From: Clostridiales bacterium
GTDB lineage: Bacteria; Bacillota; Clostridia; Peptostreptococcales; Anaerovoracaceae
Assembly: GCA_015058215.1 (NCBI GenBank)
Contig: SVCU01000001.1
Location: 1 to 64,000 of the forward strand
Direction of reading: 5' to 3'
Length of the DNA stretch: 64,000 bases
The first letter of the stretch is position 1; every line of letters begins with the position of its first letter. Shown here one piece after another: positions 40,555 through 49,012 of this stretch. The position numbers were made by a program, and so were the translations under genes. The notes beneath the pieces are model-generated. The model was not told the origin of the DNA and made no database searches. It saw nothing but the letters and a program-made list of their open reading frames with translations.

Positions 40555-41998
40555 TATACACTCCTGCTGCGGTGTCGCCGCCGTGCCCCGTCCAGTTGGT
40601 GTGGAAGAACTGGCCGCGGGGCTGGTCGATTCTTTCGTAAGTATGGGCACCAAAGTAGTCGCGCTGTGCCTGCAGCAGATTTGCGGGCAGAGTGTCGGTG
40701 GTGTAGCCGTCGAAGTAATTCAGTGCAGAGGAGAATGCGGGCATGGGAATGCCGGCCTTCACTGCGTAAGCAACCACTTCTCTCCAGGCGGGTACCAGAC
40801 CCTTGATGGTTTCTGCGAAGTAGTCATCCAGCAGCAGGTTTTCCAGTGCGGGGTTCTTGTCGAAGGCTTCCTTGATCTTGCCCAGGAATACGCTGCGGAT
40901 GATGCAGCCGCCTCTCCACATGAGAGCGATGCCGCCGTAGTTCAGGTTCCAGTCGTAGGTCTTGGCTGCGGTGCGCATCAGGGTGTAGCCCTGTGCGTAG
41001 GAGATGATCTTGGAGGCGTACAGTGCCTTGCGGATGCATTCCACGAAAGCGGCCTTGTCGCCTTCGAAAGCGGGAACTTCCTTGGGGAAGACCTTGGCAG
41101 CGTTCACACGCTCTGCCTTCATGGCGGACAGGCAGCGGCTGAATACGGCTTCGCCGATCAGGGTGAGGGGTACACCTTCGTCCAGAGCGGCCACTGCGGT
41201 CCACTTGCCGGTGCCCTTCTGGCCGGCGGTGTCCAGAATATAGTCTACAACGGTTTCGCCCTTTTCATCCTTGTAGCCCAGAATGTCGCGGGTGATCTCG
41301 ATCAGGTAGCTGTCCAGTTCGGTCTTGTTCCATTCGGCGAAAACTTCGTGCATTTCTTCGGCGGACATGCCCAGGCCGTCCTTCATCAGCTGGTAAGCTT
41401 CGCAGATCAGCTGCATATCGCCGTATTCGATGCCGTTATGTACCATCTTTACGAAGTGGCCTGCACCGTTTTCACCGACCCAGTCGCAGCAGGCAGCGCC
41501 GTCTTCTACCTTGGCGCAGATGGCCTGGAAGATGGGCTTTACGGATTCCCAGGCCTGGGGAGAGCCGCCGGGCATCATGGAGGGACCGTTCAGTGCGCCT
41601 TCTTCACCGCCGGAAACGCCGCAGCCCACATAGAGCAGGCCCTTGCTTTCCACGTAAGCGGTACGGCGGATGGTGTCGGGGAAGTGGCTGTTGCCGCCGT
41701 CAATGAGGATGTCGCCTTCTTCCAGGTAGGGCAGCAGCTGATCGATGAGAGCGTCCACTGCCTGACCGGCCTTGACCATCATCATGATCTTTCTGGGCTT
41801 TTCCAGGCTGGCTGTCAGTTCTTCCATGGAGTAGGTGCCGATGATGTTCTTGCCGGCTGCTCTGCCTTCCACGAACTTCTGTACCTTTTCGGTGGTACGG
41901 TTATACACAGCGACGGTGAAACCCTTGGATTCCATATTCATGACCAGGTTTTCACCCATGACGGCCAGTCCGACCAGACCGATATCTGCTTTTTTCAT
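40547..41998 (-). CDS. gnd: 6-phosphogluconate dehydrogenase, decarboxylating
   Basis: 483 aa, long dimeric form. GLAVMGENLVMNM is the Rossmann loop; VYNRTTEKV suggests NADP use. IDGGNSHFPDT, VGCGVSGGEEGA and KMVHNGIEYGDMQ carry substrate-binding and catalytic residues (Lys, Asn). Converts 6-phosphogluconate to ribulose-5-phosphate and CO2. ATG follows AGGAGG, 12 bp after the kinase gene. Confidence 0.96.
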   Translation of the reverse strand: MKKADIGLVGLAVMGENLVMNMESKGFTVAVYNRTTEKVQKFVEGRAAGKNIIGTYSMEELTASLEKPRKIMMMVKAGQAVDALIDQLLPYLEEGDILIDGGNSHFPDTIRRTAYVESKGLLYVGCGVSGGEEGALNGPSMMPGGSPQAWESVKPIFQAICAKVEDGAACCDWVGENGAGHFVKMVHNGIEYGDMQLICEAYQLMKDGLGMSAEEMHEVFAEWNKTELDSYLIEITRDILGYKDEKGETVVDYILDTAGQKGTGKWTAVAALDEGVPLTLIGEAVFSRCLSAMKAERVNAAKVFPKEVPAFEGDKAAFVECIRKALYASKIISYAQGYTLMRTAAKTYDWNLNYGGIALMWRGGCIIRSVFLGKIKEAFDKNPALENLLLDDYFAETIKGLVPAWREVVAYAVKAGIPMPAFSSALNYFDGYTTDTLPANLLQAQRDYFGAHTYERIDQPRGQFFHTNWTGHGGDTAAGVYNA

Positions 41999-42010
41999 TG
42001 TTAGTTCCTC

Positions 42011-43090
42011 CTATCTCTGAACGCGGGCATTGCCGGCGTAAATATCCCAGATCTGCTTTTCGTCTGCAGGCTCTGCATAGTCATTCAGGCTGCTTGCTGC
42101 CAGAACACCGCTGGCCCAGCCGAACTGCAGGCACTTTTCGGGTTCCCAACCGCTGATGAGGCCGTAGAGCAGACCGCCGGTGAAACCGTCGCCGCCGCCG
42201 ATTCTGTCCATGACGGGGATGGGTCTGGGTTCTTCCACGCACCACTTGCCGTCAGCCAGCAGCAGGCCGCCCCACAGATGTTCGTTGGCGCTGATGACCT
42301 GGCGCAGGGTGGTGCCGTACACCTTGGCGTTGGGGTACTTTTCTTTCACCTGGCTGATCATATCCTGGAAGGAGCTGATCTTGGCGGCCAGATCTTTCCC
42401 GCCGGCTTCGGGGCCTTTGAAGCCCAGGCACAGCTGGAAGTCTTCTTCGTTGCCCACCAGAACGTCGGCAACGGATGCGATCTGATGGAAGGCGTCTGCC
42501 AGTTCTTCTTCTCTGCCCTTCCAGAAGGTGGCTCTGTGGTTCAGGTCGAAGCTGATCAGAGTGCCGTACTTCTTGGCGGCCTTGGCGCATTCCAGGCAGA
42601 ACTTGGTGGTGCTTTCGCTCATGGCGGCAATCAGGCCGGACACGTGCAGGATGCCCACGCCTTCTTCACCGAAGATGCGGTCCACATCGAATTCGCTGAT
42701 GTCCAGGGTGCGGCCCACTTCACCGGCGCGGTCGTTCCAGACTCTGGGGGCTCTCAGGCCGAAACCGGAGTCGGCGATGTTGAACTGATGGCGATAGCCC
42801 CAGGGGCCGCCCTGTTCCACTTCGGCGCCTTCGTAGTTGATGTTGCGGCTGCGCAGATCGTTCTTGATGAACTGAGCGATGGGGCTGCCCTTGACGAACT
42901 TGGTCAGGACCAGGCATTCCTTGCCCAGAGAAGATGCCACGTTCAGCACGTTGCTTTCGGCGCTGGTGGCCTGCATATAGAAATGATTGCTGTTGTGAAC
43001 AGCCATACGGTTATCGGGGGTGATACGGATGCCCATGCTGGTGGGGCAGGCGATGGCGTAGCGATAATCGCTGCGAAGATTCAGTTCCAT
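42011..43090 (-). CDS. PfkB-family sugar-acid kinase (gluconate or KDG kinase)
   Basis: 359 aa. PfkB features: the ATP/anion-hole motif DRIGGGDGFTGGLLYG with the catalytic Asp near residue 295, and FDLNHRATFWKG, as in 2-keto-3-deoxygluconate kinases. No KDPG aldolase accompanies it, while gnd follows directly, so phosphorylation of gluconate to 6-phosphogluconate fits the operon better. KDG kinase is the main alternative. First gene of the operon; ATG 43090 follows AAAGGAG. A hairpin with TGAGCC/GGCTCA arms (43115-43147) lies in the leader. Confidence 0.78.
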   Translation of the reverse strand: MELNLRSDYRYAIACPTSMGIRITPDNRMAVHNSNHFYMQATSAESNVLNVASSLGKECLVLTKFVKGSPIAQFIKNDLRSRNINYEGAEVEQGGPWGYRHQFNIADSGFGLRAPRVWNDRAGEVGRTLDISEFDVDRIFGEEGVGILHVSGLIAAMSESTTKFCLECAKAAKKYGTLISFDLNHRATFWKGREEELADAFHQIASVADVLVGNEEDFQLCLGFKGPEAGGKDLAAKISSFQDMISQVKEKYPNAKVYGTTLRQVISANEHLWGGLLLADGKWCVEEPRPIPVMDRIGGGDGFTGGLLYGLISGWEPEKCLQFGWASGVLAASSLNDYAEPADEKQIWDIYAGNARVQR

Positions 43091-43255
43091 TTTTAACGAT
43101 CTCCTTTTTCCTTTTGAGCCAAAAACACATAGAATGAAAACGGCTCATAACTTATCCATTTTATCAAATACTATTTTACAGCAAATCACCCCGTTTGAAT
43201 AGTACAATCCTTGGGAAAATCCGTAATTTTTCAAGGCTTTTTCCCCGCCTTGTGG

Positions 43256-43284
43256 TATGATAAAATCACAGAAAAGAAAGGAGG
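43256..43284 (+). promoter_or_regulatory. Promoter -10 and RBS of the Y-family polymerase gene
   Basis: Extended -10 TGG-TATGAT (43256-43261) followed by AAGGAGG (43278-43284). The only in-frame ATG (43257) lies inside the -10 box, so it should not be in the mRNA. No clear LexA box was seen. Confidence 0.5.
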
Positions 43285-43292
43285 CAAAGAAG

Positions 43293-44801
43293 ACGGAAAA
43301 ACAGCGCACCTATATCGCCATCGACCTGAAATCCTTCTATGCCTCCGTGGAGTGCATGCAGCGGGGGCTGGACCCCATGACCACCAATCTGGTGGTGGCG
43401 GACCGCAGCCGCACCGAAAAGACCATCTGTCTGGCCGTCTCCCCTTCCCTGAAGCAGTACGGCATTTCCGGCAGAGCCCGCCTGTTCGAAGTGGTGCAGC
43501 AGGTGCGGAAAGCCAACGCCCTGCGGCAGCAAAAGGCCCCCGGCCGCCGGTTCGCCGGGTCTTCCTGCGACGATACGCAGCTCCGGGCTCATCCGGAGCT
43601 TTCCATCGACTACGTGACCGCGCCGCCCCAGATGGCCAAGTACATGAAGACCAGCACCGAGATCTACAACGTGTACCTGAAGTATGCGGCCCCGGAGGAT
43701 ATCCACGTGTACTCCATCGACGAGATCTTCCTGGATGCCACCCATTACCTGGGGCCCCAGGGGCTCACCGCTCCGGAATTCGCCCGCAAGATCATTCTGG
43801 ACGTTCTGCGGACCACCGGCATCACCGCCACCGCCGGCATCGGCAGCAACCTCTATCTCTGCAAGGTGGCCATGGACATCGTGGCCAAGCACATCCCCGC
43901 CGACGAAAACGGGGTCCGCATCGCGGAACTGAACGAGCAGACCTACCGGGAACTGCTCTGGTCTCACCGCCCCCTGACGGATTTCTGGCGGGTGGGCCGG
44001 GGCTATGCCCGGAAGCTGGAGGAATTCGGCATTTACACCATGGGAGACATCGCCCGCCAGTCCCTGCAGAACGAAGACCTGCTGTACCAGCTCTTCGGCG
44101 TCAACGCGGAGCTGCTCATCGACCATGCCTGGGGCCATGAGCCCTGCACCATGGCGGATATTAAAGCCTACCGGCCCGAATCCAGCAGCATCGGTTCCGG
44201 ACAGGTGCTGCACTGCGCCTACACCGCAGAGAAAGCCCGTCTGGTGGCCCGGGAAATGACGGATCTGCTGGCCCTGGATCTGGTGGATAAGCGTCTGGTC
44301 ACCGACCAGATGGTGCTCACCGTGGGCTACGATATCGAGAATCTGACGGACCCGGAACGCCGCCGCAAATACAAGGGCGAGGTGACCCGCGACCCCTACG
44401 GACGCACCATTCCCAAACACGCCCACGGCACTGTCAATCTGGGCCGTTACACCTCTTCCTCCCGGGAGATCCTGCAGGCGGTAACGGCGCTTTACGACCG
44501 CATCGTAGACAGTGACCTTCTGGTGCGGCGGCTGAACATCGTCGCCTCTCATGTGATCGAAGAGACCGCCGTGCCCCCACCCCCGCAGACGGAACAGCTG
44601 GATCTCTTCACCGACTACGAAGAGCGGGACCGCCTCCGGGCCGAAGAGGAAGAAGCCCGGCAGAAAGAACGCAGCCGCCAGGAAGCCATCCTGGCCATCA
44701 AGAAAAAGTTTGGAAAGAACGCCATCCTGAAGGGCATGAACCTGGAGGATGGCGCCACCGCCAAGGACCGCAACGCGCAGATCGGCGGCCACAAGGCTTA
44801 A
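43293..44801 (+). CDS. Y-family translesion DNA polymerase (UvrX/UmuC-like)
   Basis: 502 aa counted from ACG 43293. Catalytic carboxylates are in YIAIDLKSFYASVE and YSIDEIFLD; a helix-hairpin-helix-like region and little-finger domain follow; QLDLF near the C-terminus (EQLDLFTD) resembles a beta-clamp binding motif. The start is unusual: ACG lies 8 nt after AAGGAGG and matches the family N-terminus, while the only upstream ATG (43257) overlaps the promoter -10. The next gene is YolD-like, the usual partner of this group. Confidence 0.88.
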   Translation, partial: TEKQRTYIAIDLKSFYASVECMQRGLDPMTTNLVVADRSRTEKTICLAVSPSLKQYGISGRARLFEVVQQVRKANALRQQKAPGRRFAGSSCDDTQLRAHPELSIDYVTAPPQMAKYMKTSTEIYNVYLKYAAPEDIHVYSIDEIFLDATHYLGPQGLTAPEFARKIILDVLRTTGITATAGIGSNLYLCKVAMDIVAKHIPADENGVRIAELNEQTYRELLWSHRPLTDFWRVGRGYARKLEEFGIYTMGDIARQSLQNEDLLYQLFGVNAELLIDHAWGHEPCTMADIKAYRPESSSIGSGQVLHCAYTAEKARLVAREMTDLLALDLVDKRLVTDQMVLTVGYDIENLTDPERRRKYKGEVTRDPYGRTIPKHAHGTVNLGRYTSSSREILQAVTALYDRIVDSDLLVRRLNIVASHVIEETAVPPPPQTEQLDLFTDYEERDRLRAEEEEARQKERSRQEAILAIKKKFGKNAILKGMNLEDGATAKDRNAQIGGHKA

Positions 44802-44809
44802 TAAAAAGC

Positions 44810-44829
44810 AGCGCGATGCTGCGCTGCGA
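44810..44829 (+). repeat. Short hairpin between polymerase and YolD-like genes
   Basis: GCAGCGC/GCGCTGC stem with a 6-nt loop and no T-run; probably an mRNA stem within the operon. Confidence 0.45.
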
Positions 44830-44864
44830 CACAAAACGACAAATCTCGGAAAGGAGGAACCGCC

Positions 44865-45299
44865 ATGGCCGGTACAAAAGAACATCCCTACAGCGATATC
44901 ATCCATCTGTCCCGACCCGTTTCCACCGCCCATCCCCCCATGAGCCGGCAGGACCGGGCGGCGCAGTTCAGTCCCTTCGCCGCCCTCACCGGACACGATG
45001 CCGCCGTGAAGGAGACCGCCCGGCTCACGGACCGCCGCCGGGAGCTTTCCGAGGACGACAAAGCGCTTCTGAACCAAAAGCTGGCCCTGCTGCAGGAGGC
45101 TCTTCCTCAAAAACCGCAGGTATCCGTCACCTATTTTGAGCCGGATCTGCGGAAGGAAGGCGGCTCCTATGTGGAAGCCGCCGGCACCCTGCAGAAGCTG
45201 GATCTTCGCCGCCGCCTTCTGCTCCTGGAGGACGGCAGTTTCATCCCGCTGGATGAGATCCTGCAGCTGGAAAGCGACTGCTTCCGCTGCCTGGAATAA
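44865..45299 (+). CDS. YolD-like protein
   Basis: 144 aa. RQDRAAQFSPFAALTGHDAAVKETARLT is the signature of the YolD-like family, generally found next to Y-family polymerases in Firmicutes and thought to act as an accessory in mutagenic repair. AAGGAGG precedes ATG 44865. The C-terminal half ends in a small beta domain with LDLRRRLLLLEDGSFIPLDEI. Confidence 0.85.
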   Translation: MAGTKEHPYSDIIHLSRPVSTAHPPMSRQDRAAQFSPFAALTGHDAAVKETARLTDRRRELSEDDKALLNQKLALLQEALPQKPQVSVTYFEPDLRKEGGSYVEAAGTLQKLDLRRRLLLLEDGSFIPLDEILQLESDCFRCLE

Positions 45300-45302
45300 C
45301 AA

Positions 45303-45330
45303 AAAACCGGATCCCGAAGGATCCGGTTTT
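45303..45330. terminator. Bidirectional terminator (YolD-like gene / tRNA-Ala)
   Basis: AAAACCGGATCC-CGAA-GGATCCGGTTTT; T-rich on both strands. Confidence 0.85.
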
Positions 45331-45334
45331 CGAT

Positions 45335-45410
45335 TGGTGGAGATTAGCGGGATCGAACCGCTGACCTTTTGACTGCCAGTCAAACGCTCTCCCAGCTGAG
45401 CTAAACCCCC
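45335..45410 (-). tRNA. tRNA-Ala (GGC)
   Basis: 76 nt including an encoded CCA. Acceptor GGGGGTT/AATCTCC with the G3-U70 pair that identifies alanine tRNAs; D arm GCTC..GAGC; anticodon loop CTGGCAG (anticodon GGC, codon GCC); T arm AGCGG-TTCGATC-CCGCT. Confidence 0.95.
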
Positions 45411-45429
45411 AAACTTGTGGCGCTCGTTA

Positions 45430-45458
45430 ATAGTACCACAGGTTTTTCTTTTTTGCAA
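45430..45458 (-). promoter_or_regulatory. tRNA-Ala promoter
   Basis: -35 TTGCAA (45453-45458), 17-nt spacer, -10 TACTAT (45430-45435). Confidence 0.65.
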
Positions 45459-45510
45459 GTCTTTTTTACAACTATTTTTGCAGCACTTTTGCAAAACGGA
45501 TGCTGTTCTT

Positions 45511-46047
45511 TTATTTTGCTTTGCGGATGGCGATGAAATCCTGTTTGACGCGGCTGTGTTCGTAGTTGCCGTCGATCCACATTCCCACGAACTCATCGGC
45601 CCGCATGAGCCGCACTTCGTTGTAATAGGGTTCGAAGAACAGCAGGCGATTTTCTTCCGCATCGCCCAGCGCGTAGAAGCCCAGCAGTACCATCCAGTGG
45701 GCGTAGTTCACCATGCTTTCCAGCATCACGTAGTAGCCTTCCTTCATGCGGTCCAGCACGTCGTCGAAGGTGATGTTTTTATAATCGCAGCCGTAGAGCA
45801 CGTCATAGTCTTTCAGCAGGCCGGTTTCCTTCAGTTCTTTGGAGAAGTGGGGGCCGGGCTGCAGGCTGCAGCTGCTGACGATATCAGCTTCCGCAGGCAC
45901 AGAGCCGCCTACGCCGGAGAGCATGGTGCGGATGCAGGCCAGGGCGCAGGTCCAGTCTCTTTCCTGCCGATAGAATTTGGGCGGCGTCATGGAAACGGAT
46001 TCCGTATGACGGGTCGTACCCTTCTCAAATACCTCGTGTTTTCTCAT
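45511..46047 (-). CDS. C39-like cysteine peptidase domain protein
   Basis: 178 aa, no signal peptide. YRQERDWTCALACIRTML resembles the Gln and catalytic Cys block of C39/papain-like peptidases; YAHWMVLLGFY supplies the likely His, and LFFEPYYN the position of the third residue (usually DP). Enzyme activity is inference. Its ATG overlaps the preceding gene's stop (ATGA), so it is coupled to the large membrane protein. Neither protein points to a known system. Confidence 0.6.
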   Translation of the reverse strand: MRKHEVFEKGTTRHTESVSMTPPKFYRQERDWTCALACIRTMLSGVGGSVPAEADIVSSCSLQPGPHFSKELKETGLLKDYDVLYGCDYKNITFDDVLDRMKEGYYVMLESMVNYAHWMVLLGFYALGDAEENRLLFFEPYYNEVRLMRADEFVGMWIDGNYEHSRVKQDFIAIRKAK

Positions 46048-47693
46048 TTCATTCCCTCTCTTTTTTCTTTGCGCTGCCGGTCCTTTCTGCGATCGTTGAG
46101 CCAGTTCAAGCTCAGCACCACCGCCACGATGGCGATGGAGGCCAGATAGACCAGCAGTTCCGTCATATTGTCGTTGGTCAGCGCTTCGATGATGCCGCTG
46201 ACGGATTTGGCCGTGCTGACAAAGGAGAGCAGCAGCAGGAAGCCGTTCTTGATCTTATTTTCGCGCTTGGAAATGCGGCGCTGGTTGGTTTTGATCATGG
46301 CATCCAGCAGTTCTTTGTTCTGCTCGTATTTTTCGAAGACCTGTTCCATGCCGAACAGGGCGGACACGGTTTTGGCCGACTCCCGGGTGGTGGGGAACCG
46401 GAACTGGGTGTAATCGGAGAAACGAATGGCTCTTGCCATATCGAAGTTGATCTCTTCCACCCGGTCCATGTTGATCTTGGAAATGGAGCTGTCATACTGC
46501 AGTTCCTGCTGAGCCAGCAGGTCCTTGTGGACCTTATCGATGGCCGCATCCTGGAACAGCAGCAGTTCCACGTAGAAGATCTCGATCACCTGATAGTTGA
46601 GGCGGTTCCGCAGCTGGATGGCTACAGGGTCCCAGTTTCTGACGCATTCGATCAGGGTAACGGGAGAAACATAGACCTCCGCGGTGTCGTAGAGCGCGAT
46701 GTTGCACTCTTCCACCCGCTTCCGGAACAGGCCGCCGATCTTTCCCATGGGGTATTCTTCATTGGCCAGAGCGTTGACGATGGCCTGCTTCTCGATATCA
46801 CCGTAGGCGAAGACCAGGCTCCGGTTATCACCGAAGCTGCGGATGGCGAACAGGTCCAGCAGTTCCGCCAGGGAATAGACCTTGCCGCCGTAATGGTAAC
46901 GGAGTTCGTTGCCCCGGTAATAGTTCAGCAGCTTATTGCCGCCGATGAAGCAGTTATTTACCAGGATCTCCAGCACGCAGAGGCCGGTGCTGTGGGTCAC
47001 AACGCAGATGGTGGCGGGCTGGAAGAAGCTGCCGCCTTCCACGTAATCCTGCGGGACCTCGATCACCGCAGACCCCAGACAGCGGCGGTCCAGTTCGTTC
47101 AAAAAGTCGCCTTCGTATTCCATGCGCACATTGTAATCGATGTGATCGCGGAAGAAACGGAAGACATCGTTTCCTTTGTCTTCAAAGGCCGCCCAGGGGT
47201 CGCCGGCCCAGGCCTCTTTCTTCACCTTGCCGGGCACCATCAGATAGAGATCGCTGCGGTTCAGCTGGCGATCCCGCATCAGCAGATCGCCCATGGCTTC
47301 GGCATCGTAAAGCAAGCGTTCTTCTTCCACCGTCTGGCGGCGGAAAAAAGCATAGACCGGATCGAAAGTCTGCCCTTGCTTCGCCTTCTCCCCGATGAGT
47401 TTCTCGATTTCATCTTCCGTAAGGATCTGCAGTTTCCCATCGTTCAGCTTCACCGCATCGCTTTCGAAGGACAGTACGCTCTGGAAGGCCTCAAGGCGCC
47501 AGCCGCTTTCGGCGGTCAGGGTCACCTGCAGGGCTTCCGTCTCTGCTCCGGGTTCCCTCTGCAGCCAGAAATGGCCCTTCAGGTCCTGGCGGAACACATA
47601 GTCCTTCAGCAGGACCGGTTCCTGCGCTTCACTTCGAACTCCCAGGATCGGGAACAGAGTTTCCAGAATGTACGGTGTTACGATGGTGATCAC
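46044..47693 (-). CDS. Large protein with two C-terminal membrane helices, unknown
   Basis: 549 aa. Residues 1-~300 are a soluble region I do not recognise. ~300-480 are mostly helical and charged. Two hydrophobic segments near 490-505 and 515-530 end in a basic tail (NDRRKDRQRKEKREGMK). The soluble-domain, long-helix, two-helix topology recalls CorA- or RMD1-like proteins, but no CorA GMN motif is present. Starts at GTG 47693 after AAAGGAAG. It forms a two-gene unit with the C39-like protein. Confidence 0.65.
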   Translation of the reverse strand: MITIVTPYILETLFPILGVRSEAQEPVLLKDYVFRQDLKGHFWLQREPGAETEALQVTLTAESGWRLEAFQSVLSFESDAVKLNDGKLQILTEDEIEKLIGEKAKQGQTFDPVYAFFRRQTVEEERLLYDAEAMGDLLMRDRQLNRSDLYLMVPGKVKKEAWAGDPWAAFEDKGNDVFRFFRDHIDYNVRMEYEGDFLNELDRRCLGSAVIEVPQDYVEGGSFFQPATICVVTHSTGLCVLEILVNNCFIGGNKLLNYYRGNELRYHYGGKVYSLAELLDLFAIRSFGDNRSLVFAYGDIEKQAIVNALANEEYPMGKIGGLFRKRVEECNIALYDTAEVYVSPVTLIECVRNWDPVAIQLRNRLNYQVIEIFYVELLLFQDAAIDKVHKDLLAQQELQYDSSISKINMDRVEEINFDMARAIRFSDYTQFRFPTTRESAKTVSALFGMEQVFEKYEQNKELLDAMIKTNQRRISKRENKIKNGFLLLLSFVSTAKSVSGIIEALTNDNMTELLVYLASIAIVAVVLSLNWLNDRRKDRQRKEKREGMK

Positions 47694-47714
47694 GATGGTT
47701 TCTTCCTTTCGACC

Positions 47715-47729
47715 CGGCGGCAGCCGCCG
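47715..47729. repeat. GC triloop hairpin upstream of the membrane-protein gene
   Basis: CGGCGG-CAG-CCGCCG followed on plus by TTTTTTG; on minus it lies just ahead of the gene's RBS. Confidence 0.5.
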
Positions 47730-47783
47730 TTTTTTGTTGTCTTACTCTTTATCATACCACAGCTTGCGAAAAAGCAAAAGAAA

Positions 47784-47815
47784 AATCCCCGAAAACCATA
47801 GGTTTCGGGGATTTT
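47784..47815 (-). terminator. rpsI terminator
   Basis: AATCCCCGAAA/TTTCGGGGATT hairpin with flanking A and T runs. Confidence 0.75.
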
Positions 47816-47840
47816 GAGTGCGAATTCCGGTTCGGTTCGA

Positions 47841-48233
47841 TTAACGCTTGGAGAACTGGGAAGCTCTTCTTGCCTTCTTCAGACCGTACTTCTTTCTTTC
47901 CTTCATTCTGGGGTCTCTGGTCAGGAAACCGGCTGCCTTCAGAGCGGGACGGTTTGCGGGATCAGCTACGCACAGAGCTCTGGAGATACCGTGACGCAGT
48001 GCGCCGGACTGGCCGGTGGTGCCGCCGCCGTTAACGATAGCGATAACGTCGAACTTACCTGCAACGCCTGCAACTTCCAGGGGTCTGCGGACTTCTCTCT
48101 TCAGCAGTTCCATGCCGAAGTATTCGTCCAGGGACTTCTTGTTTACGGTGATAACGCCGGTGCCGGGAATCAATCTGACTCTGGCGACGGAAGACTTTCT
48201 TCTGCCGGTACCGCAATACTGCATTTTAGCCAT
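47841..48233 (-). CDS. rpsI: 30S ribosomal protein S9
   Basis: 130 aa, standard length. [19 protein letters not shown] at the N-terminus and the basic C-terminus [12 protein letters not shown], which reaches the P-site tRNA, are diagnostic. Second gene of rplM-rpsI. Confidence 0.98.
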   Translation of the reverse strand: MAKMQYCGTGRRKSSVARVRLIPGTGVITVNKKSLDEYFGMELLKREVRRPLEVAGVAGKFDVIAIVNGGGTTGQSGALRHGISRALCVADPANRPALKAAGFLTRDPRMKERKKYGLKKARRASQFSKR

Positions 48234-48253
48234 TTACGATTTTCCTCCCTTTC

Positions 48254-48682
48254 TTAGAAATTCCAAACTTCGGGCTTCTGAGCACCGTGGTTGTGTTCGG
48301 GACCTGCATAGACCTTCAGCTTCTTGAACATCTGACGGCCCAGGGGACCCTTGGGCAGCATGCCTTTTACAGCATGGGTGATGATGAATTCGGGCTTTCT
48401 GGCCTGCATCTTTTCGAAGGACAGTTCGCGCAGACCGCCGGGGAAACCGGTGTGATGCTTATAGATCTTTGCGGTGCGCTTCTTGCCGGTAACTTCTACC
48501 TTTTCTGCGTTGATGACGATTACGTAGTCGCCGGTGTCAACGTGGGGAGTGTAGATGGGCTTCTTCTTACCTCTCAGGATGGAAGCGGCTTCGCTGGCTA
48601 CCTTACCCAGGGTCTTACCCTCGGCATCCAGCACATACCACTTGCGTTCTACTTCCTGAGGCTTTGCGATAAAGGATTTCAT
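48254..48682 (-). CDS. rplM: 50S ribosomal protein L13
   Basis: 142 aa. [29 protein letters not shown] and MLPKGPLGR are L13 signatures. Promoter-proximal gene of rplM-rpsI. Confidence 0.98.
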   Translation of the reverse strand: MKSFIAKPQEVERKWYVLDAEGKTLGKVASEAASILRGKKKPIYTPHVDTGDYVIVINAEKVEVTGKKRTAKIYKHHTGFPGGLRELSFEKMQARKPEFIITHAVKGMLPKGPLGRQMFKKLKVYAGPEHNHGAQKPEVWNF

Positions 48683-48849
48683 TCGATTACCTCACATAAT
48701 TTCTTTTGGTCCGGCGTTTCACCCCACCGTACCCTCTTTGCGGATGGAAAGCTTTTTCGATGCCAAACGGTCTGAATTTCAACCGTATCGGGGCTTTCCA
48801 AATTGTTTGTAAATCCGGGGCTAATGGATTTTGCACACAATGCACGGTA
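48683..48849 (-). other. rplM 5' leader (~165 nt)
   Basis: The transcript from the promoter at 48851-48879 carries ~165 nt before rplM, with short stems such as ACGGT/ACCGT. L13 leaders are known autoregulatory elements in Firmicutes, but I could not match the consensus by eye. No ORF seen. Confidence 0.35.
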
Positions 48850-48850
48850 T

Positions 48851-48879
48851 AGTATAAAGACTGCATCCCCCGATGTCAA
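48851..48879 (-). promoter_or_regulatory. rplM-rpsI promoter
   Basis: TTGACA (48874-48879), 17-nt spacer, TATACT (48851-48856). Confidence 0.85.
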
Positions 48880-48922
48880 GAGTTTTTCTTTGGATTTTCA
48901 ATGAATTTCGCGGCTTTTTTTG

Positions 48923-48951
48923 TTGGCGGCACTGCCACTTTGTGCTACAAT
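48923..48951 (+). promoter_or_regulatory. Promoter of the phosphoglucomutase-like gene
   Basis: TTGGCG (48923-48928), 17-nt spacer, extended -10 TGCTACAAT (TACAAT 48946-48951). Confidence 0.55.
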
Positions 48952-49012
48952 AGTAGAGATGTAGTTTGCCCAAAAATGGGCAGCGCTCTTTTACGACCGG
49001 AAGGAAACCACT

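Noticed and set aside
45511-47693. Bacteriocin processing pair (C39 peptidase with ABC exporter)
   Set aside because: The larger protein has no ABC motifs and only two membrane helices, and no precursor peptide is visible.
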